From Chrysochromulina tobinii (Eukaryota > Haptophyta > Prymnesiales > Chrysochromulinaceae), in NCBI GenBank assembly GCA_001275005.1, contig JWZX01001264.1:1-14700 (forward strand): 14,700 nt of DNA, written 5' to 3'. The notes beneath the pieces are model-generated. The model saw only the letters and a program-made list of their open reading frames with translations, was not told where the DNA came from and searched no databases. Shown one piece after another: positions 1 through 7,253 of this stretch (position 1 is the stretch's first letter; every line of letters starts with the position of its first letter). The position numbers and the translations under genes were made by a program.

Positions 1-430
1 AGCCCGGCAGCAACGCTCCGTGCCCGCCCCTTAGACAAAAAGAGGGTCGCTAGAACTCGGGAAACCTGGGACGAATTTTCACAAGGTGCAGACGGGCGGT
101 CGCAGAGCCGAGTCGGACTGTGCGCGCTTAGTGCGCGCTCTCACAATACTTTCAGAGAAGGTGAAGGCTAACGCACAACGGTGGATCTGTTGGTTATATT
201 AAGCTTATATTAAGCTAAAAAACGTAAAACCCTAAACCGCGCCGGACGATTGCAAGCCGGCGGAGCGAACGCGAACGCCCGCGGTGGTGCATGTTGATGA
301 ATGTTGACGAAACGAATGGGGAAATTCCTGAGTCGAGATCGACAAGGTTCCCTGCCGGCCGGCGAGGCGCGTTCTCCGGTGGAGCAGCCCGCCCATCGCG
401 TCGTATTGGGCACAGGAGGACTTTCGTCTC
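1..430. other. Upstream region of the ML-I29 gene
   Basis: No supported gene. Two things are visible: a direct repeat of GTGCGCGCT at about 119-138, and an AT-rich tandem of TTATATTAAGC (194-204 and 205-215), the only strongly AT-rich patch here, about 215 bp before the ATG at 431. The latter could be part of the promoter. Short open frames on both strands have skewed composition and overlap one another, and I recognise nothing in them. Confidence 0.4.
194..215. repeat. 11-bp tandem repeat, AT-rich
   Basis: Two exact adjacent copies of TTATATTAAGC followed by TAAAAAA. It stands out from the GC-rich surroundings and lies upstream of the gene starting at 431, so a promoter role is possible but not shown. 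Confidence 0.6.
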
Positions 431-1285
431 ATGTTTTTTGCCGCGAGCCTCGTCTCCGCAGCCGCCCTCTCCGTCCCCTGCGCACTCGACGGCTCCACGG
501 GCGCGCACGCGACCGTTCACGTCGTAACTATCCAGGTTGAACCACCAGCGCTCGTGCCAGGCCACAGCGCCTGCATCGACGTCGCCGTCAGGTCATTGGT
601 GCCGATCACAGCCGGATGGAGCTTGCATGTGGCGCACGACCTTCTCGGTGACCTTGAGTTCGAGGTATGCGAGACCGATGCGCCCATGCGGCTGCCAAGC
701 CGCGTGGGAGCCAAGTGTCCCGTCGCACCAGGCACCAACGTGAGCGGCCGCATGTGCCTGGCGGTGCCTCTAGCCGCGATGGTGCACTCAGGCGAGGCGA
801 CCGATCTGTCGATATCGTGGGCGGACGCTTCGGGCAAGCCCACGGCGTGCGTCCGGGTAGCAGTCAGCATCGCTGGGGAGGTGGCCGTCGATGAGCAAGT
901 CGAGGCGCTAGCTGCTGATGTCCGCCAGCGCCTGCACCGCGCATTGGCAGAGGTAACCAAGCGGTCGAGCGCAGCCGCGCCCGCCGCCTCGGCTGCCGAG
1001 GCCGCGGGAGCAGCAACACACGGACCCAACCCAACCGCACTGCGGCAGGCGGTGCGGCCGCTGCTGCTGCAGGTGTACGATGCGCAGCCCGAGTGGGCCG
1101 AAGCGTTCGCGCGATGGCAGAGAGCGCATCGGAAGAAGTACCACGCCGACGAGGCTGAGGCGGCCGCCTTCACCGCCTTTCGCGATAACGTGCTCGCCGC
1201 CGTGCGATCGGGCCGACCGCTCGCGCTCGACGAGCGCTCCGATTTGAGCGGCGAGACCCGAAGGACTCTGAGCCACTTTGCATGA
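431..1285 (+). CDS. Secreted ML-domain (NPC2-like) protein with C-terminal I29 inhibitor domain
   Basis: A 284-residue protein with an N-terminal signal peptide (about residues 1-18). Residues 28-148 look like an ML (MD-2/NPC2-type) lipid-recognition domain: a beta-rich run with cysteines at 48, 80, 96, 109 and 140, including the family-like pieces VCETD, KCPVAPG and a late TACVRVAVSI strand. ML proteins bind or carry lipids in secretory or lysosome-like compartments. An Ala-rich linker (175-207) leads to residues 221-284, which resemble the I29 propeptide of papain-type proteases: EWAEAFARWQRAHRKKY, then an FRDN segment like the ERFNIN helix, then a weak DLSGET segment. No catalytic Cys/His/Asn domain follows, so this would be a free-standing inhibitor domain. 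A candidate in-frame 96-nt intron (953-1048, GTAACC to GGCAG) would remove the linker. The ML call is moderately sure, the I29 call somewhat less so. Confidence 0.6.
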   Translation: MFFAASLVSAAALSVPCALDGSTGAHATVHVVTIQVEPPALVPGHSACIDVAVRSLVPITAGWSLHVAHDLLGDLEFEVCETDAPMRLPSRVGAKCPVAPGTNVSGRMCLAVPLAAMVHSGEATDLSISWADASGKPTACVRVAVSIAGEVAVDEQVEALAADVRQRLHRALAEVTKRSSAAAPAASAAEAAGAATHGPNPTALRQAVRPLLLQVYDAQPEWAEAFARWQRAHRKKYHADEAEAAAFTAFRDNVLAAVRSGRPLALDERSDLSGETRRTLSHFA

Positions 1286-1533
1286 TGAGACGCGTGAGTT
1301 AGACGGCCCTGTTGGGCGATCGCGTATACACTAGATCAAAGTGTTCAGCGCGCCGGCGCGCACATCAGGGCCACGCGCGCCGAACTCGGGCTCGGCCCGT
1401 TCTGTGGTGCACTCTGTGCAGGAGCCGGAACTTTTATTTTTTATATCGCAAGTTTTAACTACTAATGTTAGCGGATATACATATAGCCACTGGAAACAGG
1501 AAAGCGACCGTGTGGGTCACGCCCGCGTGAGCG
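1286..1533. other. Convergent 3' spacer
   Basis: A 248-bp tail-to-tail gap between the gene ending at 1285 (+) and the gene ending at 1534 (-). It holds an AT-rich stretch (about 1433-1490) that probably contains the 3' ends and polyadenylation signals of both transcripts. No gene is evident. Confidence 0.5.
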
Positions 1534-2215
1534 TCATCGATCGATAAGCGAAGTCTTCATGGCAGCTTTATCACTTTCGACCCTTTTCTTCTGCGCACGC
1601 ATCGCCACCAGGCCTTCCTCAAACTGCTCCAGAACGAGGGTGATTTCACGACGATCCGCCTCGACCAAGATGCTCTCATCAGTCATGAATACGCCAAGCT
1701 TGTCCTTGTCCTCGCGATTGGTAGCGCGTGCGAAGCGATTCTTCTGCGCCATGCGAATACTTTTCAGCCGATCCTGTTGCGGCGATATCGGAGCAGATGC
1801 AGAGTCAGTTAGGCATGGACCAGACGACGGCTGGTGCAAAAGGCGATCCATGGCCGATTCGCCGTGCATGCGGAGGTGGTTGTCAGCGATTCACAGGATT
1901 TGCATCGCAGAGAGCACATCTTGGCGGGCCACAGTACGACAGTGCTGAGATTGAGCACACCTCCTCCATCTGCTCCACCTTGCGTAGCTTTCTCAAATCG
2001 GTCAGCATCTGCTTCTCCTCCTGCTCCTCGCGCTCCAGCTCACGCTCATCTTCCTGAGTGGATCCATCCAGAACTAGACCATCCAGCGCTGGGCATGCGC
2101 CAACCATAGCGGCAGAGCAAGCGGCTGCTCCGGCGGTGATTATCCCTCGTCGGGGCAGCGGCCGAGCACTCGGAAGGGCGGTGGCGATGGCCAAGAGAAG
2201 CAGGCCCACAGGCAT
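1534..2215 (-). CDS. Small signal-peptide/twin-arginine protein, two exons, possibly plastid-lumen targeted
   Basis: Two exons, 2215-1961 (85 codons) and 1773-1534 (79 codons plus stop), give a 164-residue protein. The exons stay in frame when the 187-nt GT-AG intron is removed; read through, the intron adds an unrelated stretch. Residues 1-17 form a signal peptide (MPVGLLLLAIATALPSA). A twin arginine at 22-23 and a second hydrophobic, Ala-rich segment (24-40) follow, resembling a thylakoid Tat-type signal behind an ER signal, as expected for lumen proteins of complex plastids. The rest is highly charged and probably alpha-helical or coiled coil: an acidic EREEQEEKQM region, then basic MAQKNRFARATNRED, then ITLVLEQFEEGLVAMRAQKKR. 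I do not recognise the family. The gene shares a short divergent promoter with the HMG-box gene. The gene structure is fairly sure, the targeting is an inference. Confidence 0.6.
1774..1960 (-). other. Intron of the signal-peptide/twin-arginine gene
   Basis: Starts GTGTGCTCAA at 1960 and ends CCGCAACAG at 1774 when read on the minus strand. It is 187 nt long and phase 0, between codons for Glu85 and Asp86. Splicing joins two frames of the same charged, helical character. Confidence 0.6.
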
Positions 2216-2427
2216 TCTCTGAAGGGCCGACCGAGTTCGAGAGATGACGAAAGTACAACTTTGGAGATCGCGAGAGATTTTTCTTCATGGATGCAGAGGA
2301 ACTGAATAACGGCATCAGTACATCAGCTGCGATGGACTGTGGTTGTGGGAGCAATGCTTGTTTGCACTTTTTACACTTGACGAGACATGAACGTGAACCG
2401 CGAAACGACCGGACCCTTCCCAACACG
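2216..2427. promoter_or_regulatory. Divergent promoter region
   Basis: About 210 bp separate the ATG at 2215 (-) from the chosen HMG-box ATG at 2428 (+), so both promoters must lie here. No clear TATA box is visible. If the HMG-box gene instead used the in-frame ATG at 2287, only 71 bp would remain, which is one reason for preferring 2428. Confidence 0.45.
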
Positions 2428-2913
2428 ATGACCGTCCCAGGTCTGGACGCGCCGGCTCAGGCCATCCCAGACGGGGTGCCGAGTGAACTTGCGTCTCTGC
2501 TGGCAAAGGAAGATCCAACCGTAAGAATTATAGCGCAATCGTTCATGAACTCGGCGCACGCCATCAAGGAGAATGCGTTTCTGCTGCGCTCGCTGATGCC
2601 TGGCGGCAGGCCGCCGAAGCTCAAGCTTAACAAAGACGACGCGTCAAAGAGGGGGAGGAAGAAGAGGAAAACGGAGTCCTTGGACGGCGACGACATGGTC
2701 GAGAAGCCCGCAAAGAAGAAGCGAGCGGCGTCGGGCTACATTCTCTTTTCCAATCACATGAGGCCTAATGTGACGGGAACACCGCCAGCCATCATGAAGG
2801 AGCTCGGGTTCCTGTGGAATCAGTGCAGCGAGGAGAAAAAGGCGGAATGGAACGAGAAAGCGAAGACAACGGCAGCCGACGCTGACGCAGCGGGCGACGA
2901 CGATGGCAAGTGA
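2428..2913 (+). CDS. HMG-box DNA-binding protein
   Basis: A 161-residue nuclear protein. Residues about 97-146 match an HMG box: basic KKKR entry, ASGYILFSNHMRP (helix 1), AIMKELGFLWNQCSEEKKAEW (helix 2 into helix 3) and NEKAK. Such boxes bend DNA in chromatin or at promoters. Basic clusters KRGRKKRK (74-81) and KKKR (96-99) are likely nuclear localisation signals, and the protein ends in a short acidic tail (DDDGK). The box is short: helix 3 stops soon after NEKAK instead of running another dozen or so residues. The N-terminal third (1-60) has a helical look but no recognised domain. An in-frame ATG at 2287 would add 47 Cys/His-containing residues; I prefer 2428 because it has A at -3 and leaves room for a divergent promoter. 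Confidence 0.75.
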   Translation: MTVPGLDAPAQAIPDGVPSELASLLAKEDPTVRIIAQSFMNSAHAIKENAFLLRSLMPGGRPPKLKLNKDDASKRGRKKRKTESLDGDDMVEKPAKKKRAASGYILFSNHMRPNVTGTPPAIMKELGFLWNQCSEEKKAEWNEKAKTTAADADAAGDDDGK

Positions 2914-2947
2914 CAGCGATGAGTGAGACCAAGGACCGTCTGCGTGG

Positions 2948-2979
2948 CTACACGTAGCATTCTCTACACGTAGCGTTCT
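2948..2979 (+). repeat. Tandem 16-bp repeat
   Basis: Two abutting copies of CTACACGTAGC(A/G)TTCT with one mismatch, 35 bp after the stop codon of the HMG-box gene and therefore probably in its 3' UTR. Confidence 0.7.
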
Positions 2980-3262
2980 AGGATCTACGACCCCCGGCGG
3001 AGCCCAACTCTCGGAGCTGTGCGGACTCTTACCTATACCGAGCTTGCGGTGCGCATTGGCGGTGCTTCCCCGCCCGCATCGTGTCTGCAGGCGGCCTACC
3101 ATAGATTGAGGCGACTTCAAGGAGACTCTCGGAGTCTCGGACACAGGATCCGGATACGAAATGTGACCTTGTGTAGTGTACTGTGATCGGTACCAAAACC
3201 ATGAGAGCGCGGTGTTCTCTCAGTCCTAATGCAAATTGCGGAATATCCGGTAACATGCGATG

Positions 3263-3371
3263 CAATGGTAACTATTGTTTTATCATGGTTACCATTGTGG
3301 TTCGGTTTGTGCCAAATTTGAGCCATGGCATTCGGAGCGCATTGTCGATTGTTATACCATTGTTACCATTG
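3263..3371. repeat. Inverted and direct GTTACCATTG repeats
   Basis: CAATGGTAAC at 3263-3272 is the exact reverse complement of GTTACCATTG at 3288-3297 and again at 3362-3371. The first pair can form a 10-bp stem with a 15-nt loop. The cluster ends right beside the perfect hairpin at 3382-3412. Confidence 0.65.
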
Positions 3372-3381
3372 TCGGTTAACG

Positions 3382-3412
3382 CCCGGTCGTTAACACCGCG
3401 TTAACGACCGGG
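3382..3412. repeat. Perfect 13-bp inverted repeat (hairpin)
   Basis: CCCGGTCGTTAAC (3382-3394) and GTTAACGACCGGG (3400-3412) pair perfectly around the 5-nt loop ACCGC. GTTAAC occurs three times within 31 bp (3375, 3389 and 3400). The length and perfection suggest a functional or mobile-element-derived palindrome rather than chance. Confidence 0.75.
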
Positions 3413-3702
3413 GGAGCCGGACACACGATACAGTCTCACACGAACCACACAAACCGAACCACCTCAATAACCAAGTACCCCACCCCAGACCCACCAACTC
3501 AAGACGATGCTCCTTGCGCCAGACCACACCCGAACCGCCCGGAACGCACGCGTCGCCACAAACCACTCCACTCACCCAAGGGAGGTGGTGGTGACGGAGA
3601 TGGCGACGGCGCCCAGACGAGGGAGCAGCGAGGGCGCGAGCGAGCACGACGTGTTTATACCGGTACCGGTGTGTCCCGGCTCCCCCTTTTTACCGGCACC
3701 GG

Positions 3703-3710
3703 TACATGTA
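3703..3710. promoter_or_regulatory. TACATGTA palindrome (site 1)
   Basis: One of six exact copies in the window, all outside genes. This one lies 260 bp upstream of the likely FkbM methyltransferase start. A regulatory role is inferred only from the enrichment. Confidence 0.4.
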
Positions 3711-3969
3711 ACTGCTCCCTTGCCCTTCTCTCTTGAATTGGCTGACCTATTTTCCAGTGGAAAGCCCAGCGAGCCAGGGTCGAATCGGCGTCCCGACGTG
3801 CAGTCCCGACGATTCAAATTCACGAGGCATCCCTCTTGCCCCTCGCCACCACGCGCGAGCAGGTCTGATCGTCATGTTGCCTTTTGCCAACCATTCGACC
3901 ACAGCGCCGCGGCGTTCACTTGCATCGTTAGACTTCAGCTGCCCGTCCCTAGATCAGAGCACTAAGGAA

Positions 3970-5082
3970 ATGCGCGCCAACGACCCTGTTGACTGTTGCT
4001 GCCGCATCAGCTGCAGTGGAACCAGGAGTTGTTCTTCAGCCTATGATGTGTGCCGCTCAGAGCTGCAGTGCACTAGTGTACGCCGTAGTGGAAACTGGGC
4101 GACGCTCAAGAGGGCACCACAATGGTGGATTCGAGCTCCAGGCCTGCAACAGTGCATGGATCTGGAAACTGACTTTGGATCTCGAAAAGAAGATCGGCAG
4201 CCGATGTTCAAAGCTTGGCGAAAGCATCACTGTGACGACTTCACTAACGGGGACCAACTTACAGTCAGTCGCAACCACAAGCTCATTTTTGACATCGGAT
4301 TCCATTCAGGCGAAGATTCACTTTACTTCCTGAAGAAAGGCTATGACGTCGTTGCTGTCGATGCTAACCCATCACTGATCGAAGATGGGCTGTCCCGGCC
4401 AGTGATGCATCTCGCAAGGCTATCAGGGCAGTTTCATGCTCTTGCGAGAGGAATAGTAGGCCGAGCCGCACAAGAGAATCAAACGCTGACTTTCTACGTG
4501 CATCGCAGCGTTACAGAGTGGAGTACCTTTGTTCCACCTTCACGCAGAACGAGGGGAGATTTCAGTGCGATTACCGTCCCCATCACGACCTGCGGCGACT
4601 TGATACGTCAATTTGGCACGCCATACTATATGAAGGTGCTGCGAGTGCCTCCACCCCATCACCCTTTTTTGCGGCTGTGCCGAGTGCCGCTGACGCACGG
4701 GAACGCATGCCGCCTATGCTCGGACATGCTGCAGGTTGATATCGAGGGTTTCGACAAGGAGTGCTTGCGATCCTTGGAAATTGGCCGATTGCCGACTTAC
4801 TTGAGCACCGAGGATCCGCTGCAGCTGGACCACCTGCTTTCTCTGGGTTATCGCTCCTTCAGGATGGTATCCCAAAGTGTTGCCCGCCGCGGTGGTCGCC
4901 AATTTTCTGGTGGGGTGCCAGAAGAGATCAAGGTTGCTTGGGGGGAGGCTGCCAGCATCAGGACGCATCCCTTCTACTCAAGAGAGCACATGCACGAGCG
5001 GATGGACATCCATGGGAATCGACTCCGCGAGGAGCACGATCTCCATGCAAGCTTGATCGTACATGGAACCAAATTTGCGTAA
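3970..5082 (+). CDS. FkbM-family SAM-dependent methyltransferase, with one intron
   Basis: Proteins of this family transfer a methyl group from S-adenosylmethionine, usually to hydroxyls of sugars or polyketides. From the chosen ATG, removing the 4636-4734 intron gives 337 residues. The class I fold is clear: LIFDIGFHSGEDSLYF (SAM-binding motif I), VVAVDANP (acidic end of strand 2), and after splicing YYMKVDIEGFDKECL, the family's hallmark (K/S)xDxEG segment, followed by LEIGRLPTYLSTE and a C-terminal PEEIKVAWG strand. The start is uncertain. In-frame ATGs occur at 3874, 3970 and 4156; starting at 4156 would give 275 residues, close to the usual core length. The Cys-rich stretch encoded just after 3970 looks unlike real protein, while the +1-shifted frame there (about 3974-4080) reads as an Ala-rich, signal-peptide-like run. 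An unresolved 5' intron or frameshift is therefore likely. The methyltransferase core is well supported. Confidence 0.75.
   Translation: MRANDPVDCCCRISCSGTRSCSSAYDVCRSELQCTSVRRSGNWATLKRAPQWWIRAPGLQQCMDLETDFGSRKEDRQPMFKAWRKHHCDDFTNGDQLTVSRNHKLIFDIGFHSGEDSLYFLKKGYDVVAVDANPSLIEDGLSRPVMHLARLSGQFHALARGIVGRAAQENQTLTFYVHRSVTEWSTFVPPSRRTRGDFSAITVPITTCGDLIRQFGTPYYMKVLRVPPPHHPFLRLCRVPLTHGNACRLCSDMLQVDIEGFDKECLRSLEIGRLPTYLSTEDPLQLDHLLSLGYRSFRMVSQSVARRGGRQFSGGVPEEIKVAWGEAASIRTHPFYSREHMHERMDIHGNRLREEHDLHASLIVHGTKFA
4636..4734 (+). other. In-frame 99-nt intron in the FkbM gene
   Basis: Begins GTGCTGCGAG and ends GACATGCTGCAG. It is phase 0 and a multiple of three with no stop, so it would be missed by simple ORF calling. 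Reading through inserts 33 Pro/Cys-rich residues into the middle of the conserved YMKVDIEG motif; splicing restores that motif exactly. Confidence 0.85.
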
Positions 5083-5287
5083 TCGGCGTGGCTGTGCAAG
5101 CATCTTGGCGCTATCCTGCTGTCCGTTGAGGTGAGAGAGAACAGTCTGTTAGCTCTGTGCACGTTCTCACGCGCTGCATGCACTCGCGCCAATGACTAGC
5201 GCCGCGCGCATTCACGGTGTTGAACGGGGGTTCTATTGAATATGCCTCGACTCTGTCGTCTGTGTTGTACATATTTAACACCGATAT

Positions 5288-5728
5288 ATGTCGACACGCG
5301 CAAAGCCAAATAGGCAAACGCGCGGATGTCCGAAAAATTCGAAATATATAACGATAGTCGCAAAGTCGGTTGTCGTGCCAGCCGGTTCGAGAATGAAGCG
5401 GTTTGACGGAGTCGCGGGACTGGAAGTGCACACGTCTCTCGCGTCCCTGGTACCGACCAAGCTAACGCCGGACGCGGGTGTGACGAGCGGTACTATCTTG
5501 ATAATTGTGTTGTCTAATTGTGTTAGAGGCGTAAACGTTCCAATCGAATTAACGTTCTATAACGGAATTCAAATTCGAAATTGCGAGTACATGAGTACGG
5601 TAGCCCGAACGAGCAAGTACTCAGCACTTGTGTTGACCGAAGGGTGCGCTGAGCCAACCTTTTGGAGACGGTGGTGTGGTGAAATAGCGTGGGGCGGGAC
5701 CGCGCACCGCGCGGTCGAGTGGTTCTAA
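5288..5728 (+). CDS. Unrecognised 146-residue ORF, doubtful
   Basis: An ATG-started open frame of 146 codons in a comparatively AT-rich stretch, where such length is a little less expected by chance. It encodes a mixed-composition protein (for example TSGTILIIVLSNCVRG near the middle, ending in WGGTAHRAVEWF) with no motif, signal peptide or family I recognise. It ends at a hairpin and a TACATGTA site. It may equally be noncoding. Confidence 0.2.
   Translation: MSTRAKPNRQTRGCPKNSKYITIVAKSVVVPAGSRMKRFDGVAGLEVHTSLASLVPTKLTPDAGVTSGTILIIVLSNCVRGVNVPIELTFYNGIQIRNCEYMSTVARTSKYSALVLTEGCAEPTFWRRWCGEIAWGGTAHRAVEWF
5698..5716. repeat. 8-bp-arm GC hairpin
   Basis: GACCGCGC (5698-5705) and GCGCGGTC (5709-5716) pair around the loop ACC. 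It lies 14 bp before the TACATGTA at 5731. Confidence 0.6.
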
Positions 5729-5730
5729 GC

Positions 5731-5738
5731 TACATGTA
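5731..5738. promoter_or_regulatory. TACATGTA palindrome (site 2)
   Basis: Exact copy of the shared palindrome, followed by AAGTAACTAAGTAAGG and lying 410 bp upstream of the ATG at 6149. Confidence 0.4.
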
Positions 5739-5820
5739 AAGTAACTAAGTAAGGAGCTTGACGGGCAGCTGGGGGAAAGGACAGATGTGGGAGGAACTGT
5801 GGATGTACTGAACAAACATC

Positions 5821-5828
5821 TACATGTA
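5821..5828. promoter_or_regulatory. TACATGTA palindrome (site 3)
   Basis: Exact copy of the shared palindrome, 82 bp after the previous one and 320 bp upstream of the ATG at 6149. Two copies so close together upstream of one gene favour a regulatory role. Confidence 0.4.
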
Positions 5829-5947
5829 ACATGCAATCCTGTGTTTCGTTAAATGTCATCTCATGTGTATCGTCATACGGGGGAGAAGTGTGAGTCTCCG
5901 TGTGTCGAGTGTTCGAGTTCAGGAAAAATCTCTTCACGATTGCGCTC

Positions 5948-5968
5948 TTCTCTCTCTCTCTCTCTCTC
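5948..5968 (+). repeat. TC dinucleotide microsatellite
   Basis: About ten TC repeats ending in CAGCCAGG. A pyrimidine run followed by CAG is also what a strong 3' splice acceptor looks like, so this could mark a 5' UTR intron end of the following gene. Confidence 0.6.
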
Positions 5969-6078
5969 AGCCAGGTCAGGTCGAACCGCTCTCGACCGCT
6001 GATAACATGAAGCTCCATGACTCAAAACCACAGGATACTTCCTAGCGGTGGAGTTATGTTTTGATGAAACGAGCAATC

Positions 6079-6225
6079 ATGGCGGAAAAGAGAACGCGAC
6101 TCACGAGCGAAGACGGGCGCGTCCGCCGAGACAAGACGATTTCGCGTTATGAACACAGAGGACTGGGTCGAGTGGGCTACACGGCAGCGGCGAGCGATGA
6201 ACCAGCGTGCGCGCGAGAGGCGTGA
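6079..6225 (+). other. Upstream ORF overlapping the start of the large gene
   Basis: An ATG at 6079 in a good eukaryotic context (A at -3, G at +4) opens a 48-codon frame that ends at TGA 6223-6225, inside and out of frame with the main ORF starting at 6149. The main ATG has a weaker context (G at -3, A at +4). Either this uORF damps translation of the main ORF, or an unseen intron joins this ATG to the main frame, or transcription starts downstream of it. Confidence 0.35.
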
Positions 6226-7221
6226 GGCCTTGCAAAAGGCTCTCCCTTGCGCGGCGCCGGCGCCGACGGCAGTGCGGCCACGTACTGCAGCCGCCCAGCC
6301 GCCCGCAGGCCCGACGCCGCTAGCGGAGCGCGAGTTGCCTCATGCAAAAGTTGCCGCCGCAGCTCGGCTTGCATCGGCGCGCTCTCAATTTTCGGCAGCC
6401 AGCCGCGCGGCCGCCGCCCGTCGGAGGGAGCATCAGGAGAAGCTGCTCGCCAGAGAGAAACGGACTCGGCAACTGGCGAACGCGGTGGCGCCACTGCCCG
6501 ACCACACGTCAGCAGCACCGCCGCTGCTGCCACCGCTGCCGCCAACCCCAGAAGATTTCGAAGGCCCGGGCAGCGAGTCTCTCGAGGACCTGGCGCTGCC
6601 GCTGGACATCCCGCTCGAGCTGTTGACGCACGCGCCGAGCAGAGACGAGAGTGCCGACGCGTCAGGTTCCGACAGCGACCGCCTCTCGGAAGCGCGCGCG
6701 CTCTCGGCTCTGCTCCTCGAAGCGAGCAACGAGCGACGCTCGAGCGGCGGCATGGCCAGCGATGACTCTCCGGACGCGCGCTCAACGCCGGCTTCATGGC
6801 TGCCGCTGCTGCCCTCGACCGAGGACAGTCGGGCCTCGATCTCCAGAGTGAGCTCACTCAACGCCATCGCCGACGCCGACGCCACTGGAGATGAGGGTGA
6901 CGAGCTCGCTTCGGAGGAGGCGCGGGTGGCTACGGACGAGGCGGACCGACAATCGTGGCTTCGGAAGGCGCAGGCAAACAGGGCACAGTGGGAGGCAAGC
7001 ACGCAGTTCCCGTCGCCGGCGGCGCAGGCGGGTGCAGAGGCGGTGGCGACCGGATTGGCGGCCGCTGAGGCGGCCATCGAGGCGGCTGTGGCGGCGCAAG
7101 ATGAGGCGGCGGCGGACGCGCGCTGGGCGGCCGAGGTGCGGAGGCACGAGGAGCTGGAGGAGTTGGCTCCGACGGCGGCCGCAGGCACGTTGCCGCCGCC
7201 GATGACGACGCCACCGCCGCC

Positions 7222-7253
<32 letters not shown>

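Larger units (their letters stand above)
2914..3969. other. Repeat-rich spacer upstream of the FkbM methyltransferase gene
   Basis: No convincing gene. It contains a tandem 16-mer right after the HMG-box gene, a cluster of inverted GTTACCATTG/CAATGGTAAC repeats (3263-3371), a strong 13-bp-arm hairpin (3382-3412), a stretch of alternating TACCGGT/CCGG motifs (about 3657-3702) and a TACATGTA palindrome (3703-3710). The open frame from 3507 to 3965 (+) is Ser/Pro/Arg-rich and resembles no family I know. Confidence 0.45.
5083..6148. other. Long spacer before the large disordered-protein gene
   Basis: About 1.07 kb, more AT-rich than its neighbours. It contains ATATAT patches near 5284 and 5342, an 8-bp-arm hairpin (5698-5716), two TACATGTA palindromes (5731 and 5821), a TC dinucleotide run (about 5948-5968) and an upstream ATG at 6079. 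One weak ORF (5288-5728) is listed separately. The 5' UTR and promoter of the 6149 gene must lie in the last few hundred bases. Confidence 0.45.

Noticed and set aside
1341-1547. Short plus-strand ORF after the ML-I29 gene, considered as a continuing protease exon
   Set aside because: It has no papain-family catalytic motif and lies in an AT-rich convergent 3' region.
2287-2427. Upstream in-frame ATG extending the HMG-box protein by 47 residues
   Set aside because: The extension is Cys/His-rich and unlike HMG-box proteins, its ATG has T at -3, and it would leave only 71 bp for a divergent promoter; it remains possible.
3765-3800. tRNA-like 3' half (CCAGGGTCGAATCGGCG resembles a T-loop)
   Set aside because: No matching acceptor stem, D-arm or anticodon arm can be found upstream.
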